35,323 nucleotides of DNA from Gemmatimonadota bacterium. Lineage in GTDB: Bacteria; Gemmatimonadota; Gemmatimonadetes; Longimicrobiales; Gaopeijiaceae. The position numbers and the translations under genes are program-made. The stretch lies in assembly GCA_028873845.1 (NCBI GenBank), contig JAPPNO010000109.1, positions 1 through 35,323 on the forward strand. The letters run 5' to 3'. This document shows, one piece after another, positions 35,246-35,323 of this stretch; position 1 is the first letter of the stretch, and each line of letters opens with the position of its first letter. Under the pieces are notes generated by a model that ran no database searches, was not told where the DNA came from, and worked only from the letters and a program-made list of their open reading frames with translations.

Positions 35246-35323
35246 GATTTCGCCCAAGGGCGGGGCGTACCTAGGAGTCTGCGCCGCAGAAAACCGCGAC
35301 CGCTATCTTTAGGGGAGTCGAAG

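Overview
The window is GC-rich bacterial DNA, with a strong G/C bias at third codon positions, many periplasmic or outer-membrane products, outer-membrane beta-barrels and lipoproteins. That indicates a Gram-negative (diderm) organism. The mix of genes (large paired amidohydrolases, LVIVD-type propeller proteins, the long type of aspartate-semialdehyde dehydrogenase, six-bladed-propeller lipoproteins, Ig/cadherin-like plus leucine-rich-repeat lipoproteins) resembles Gemmatimonadota, perhaps an uncultured marine lineage. This taxonomic guess is from memory and inference only; no rRNA or tRNA gene is visible.

Layout. 1-1004: two tandem, diverged C-terminal halves of a tyrosine recombinase, the second without its N-terminus. 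1254-2624: a lipoprotein alpha/beta hydrolase (+). 2668-7046: two translationally coupled amidohydrolase genes (-) holding three amidohydrolase-like domains, of which only one keeps a full metal site. 7224-8267: a tandem pair of small GHKL-ATPase-like proteins (-), one membrane-anchored. 8504-12170: a lysine/diaminopimelate cluster asd-dapB-dapA-dapD (-) with overlapping genes. 12250-14331: an Ig/LVIVD-propeller protein (-), facing away from a class I fructose-bisphosphate aldolase (+, 14744-15805). 15592-19908: a 1438-residue surface lipoprotein of ten cadherin-like repeats and ten leucine-rich repeats (-), whose reading frame runs 214 bp antisense into the aldolase gene. 20272-21567: GNAT acetyltransferase and double-VOC protein (-). 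21822-23422: a TPR-type protein with a one-base frameshift (+). 23459-27954: beta-barrel, serine hydrolase lipoprotein, SixA phosphatase, PPK2 and a second beta-barrel. 28161-29462: a secreted M20 peptidase (+). 29738-31954: an unusual lipoprotein fusing a six-bladed propeller to a formylglycine-generating-enzyme-like domain (+). 32077-32304: a leftover C-terminus of a related propeller (-). 32646-34305: a doubly frameshifted gene of a recurrent unnamed bacterial family, preceded by two hairpins. 34306-35323: a C-rich repetitive stretch and one small possible gene.

The left edge (recombinase fragments) and right edge (propeller remnant, broken gene, low-complexity DNA, small orphan frame) look like accessory, decaying DNA. 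The centre is ordinary housekeeping (lysine biosynthesis, glycolysis) mixed with cell-envelope and secreted hydrolases. No complete new multi-gene system was proven. The strongest candidates for something under-described are the propeller-FGE fusion, the tandem GHKL-like pair with its own promoter-like site, and the amidohydrolase pair with two degenerate domains. Three separate -1 frameshifts are best tested against raw reads before being called biological.
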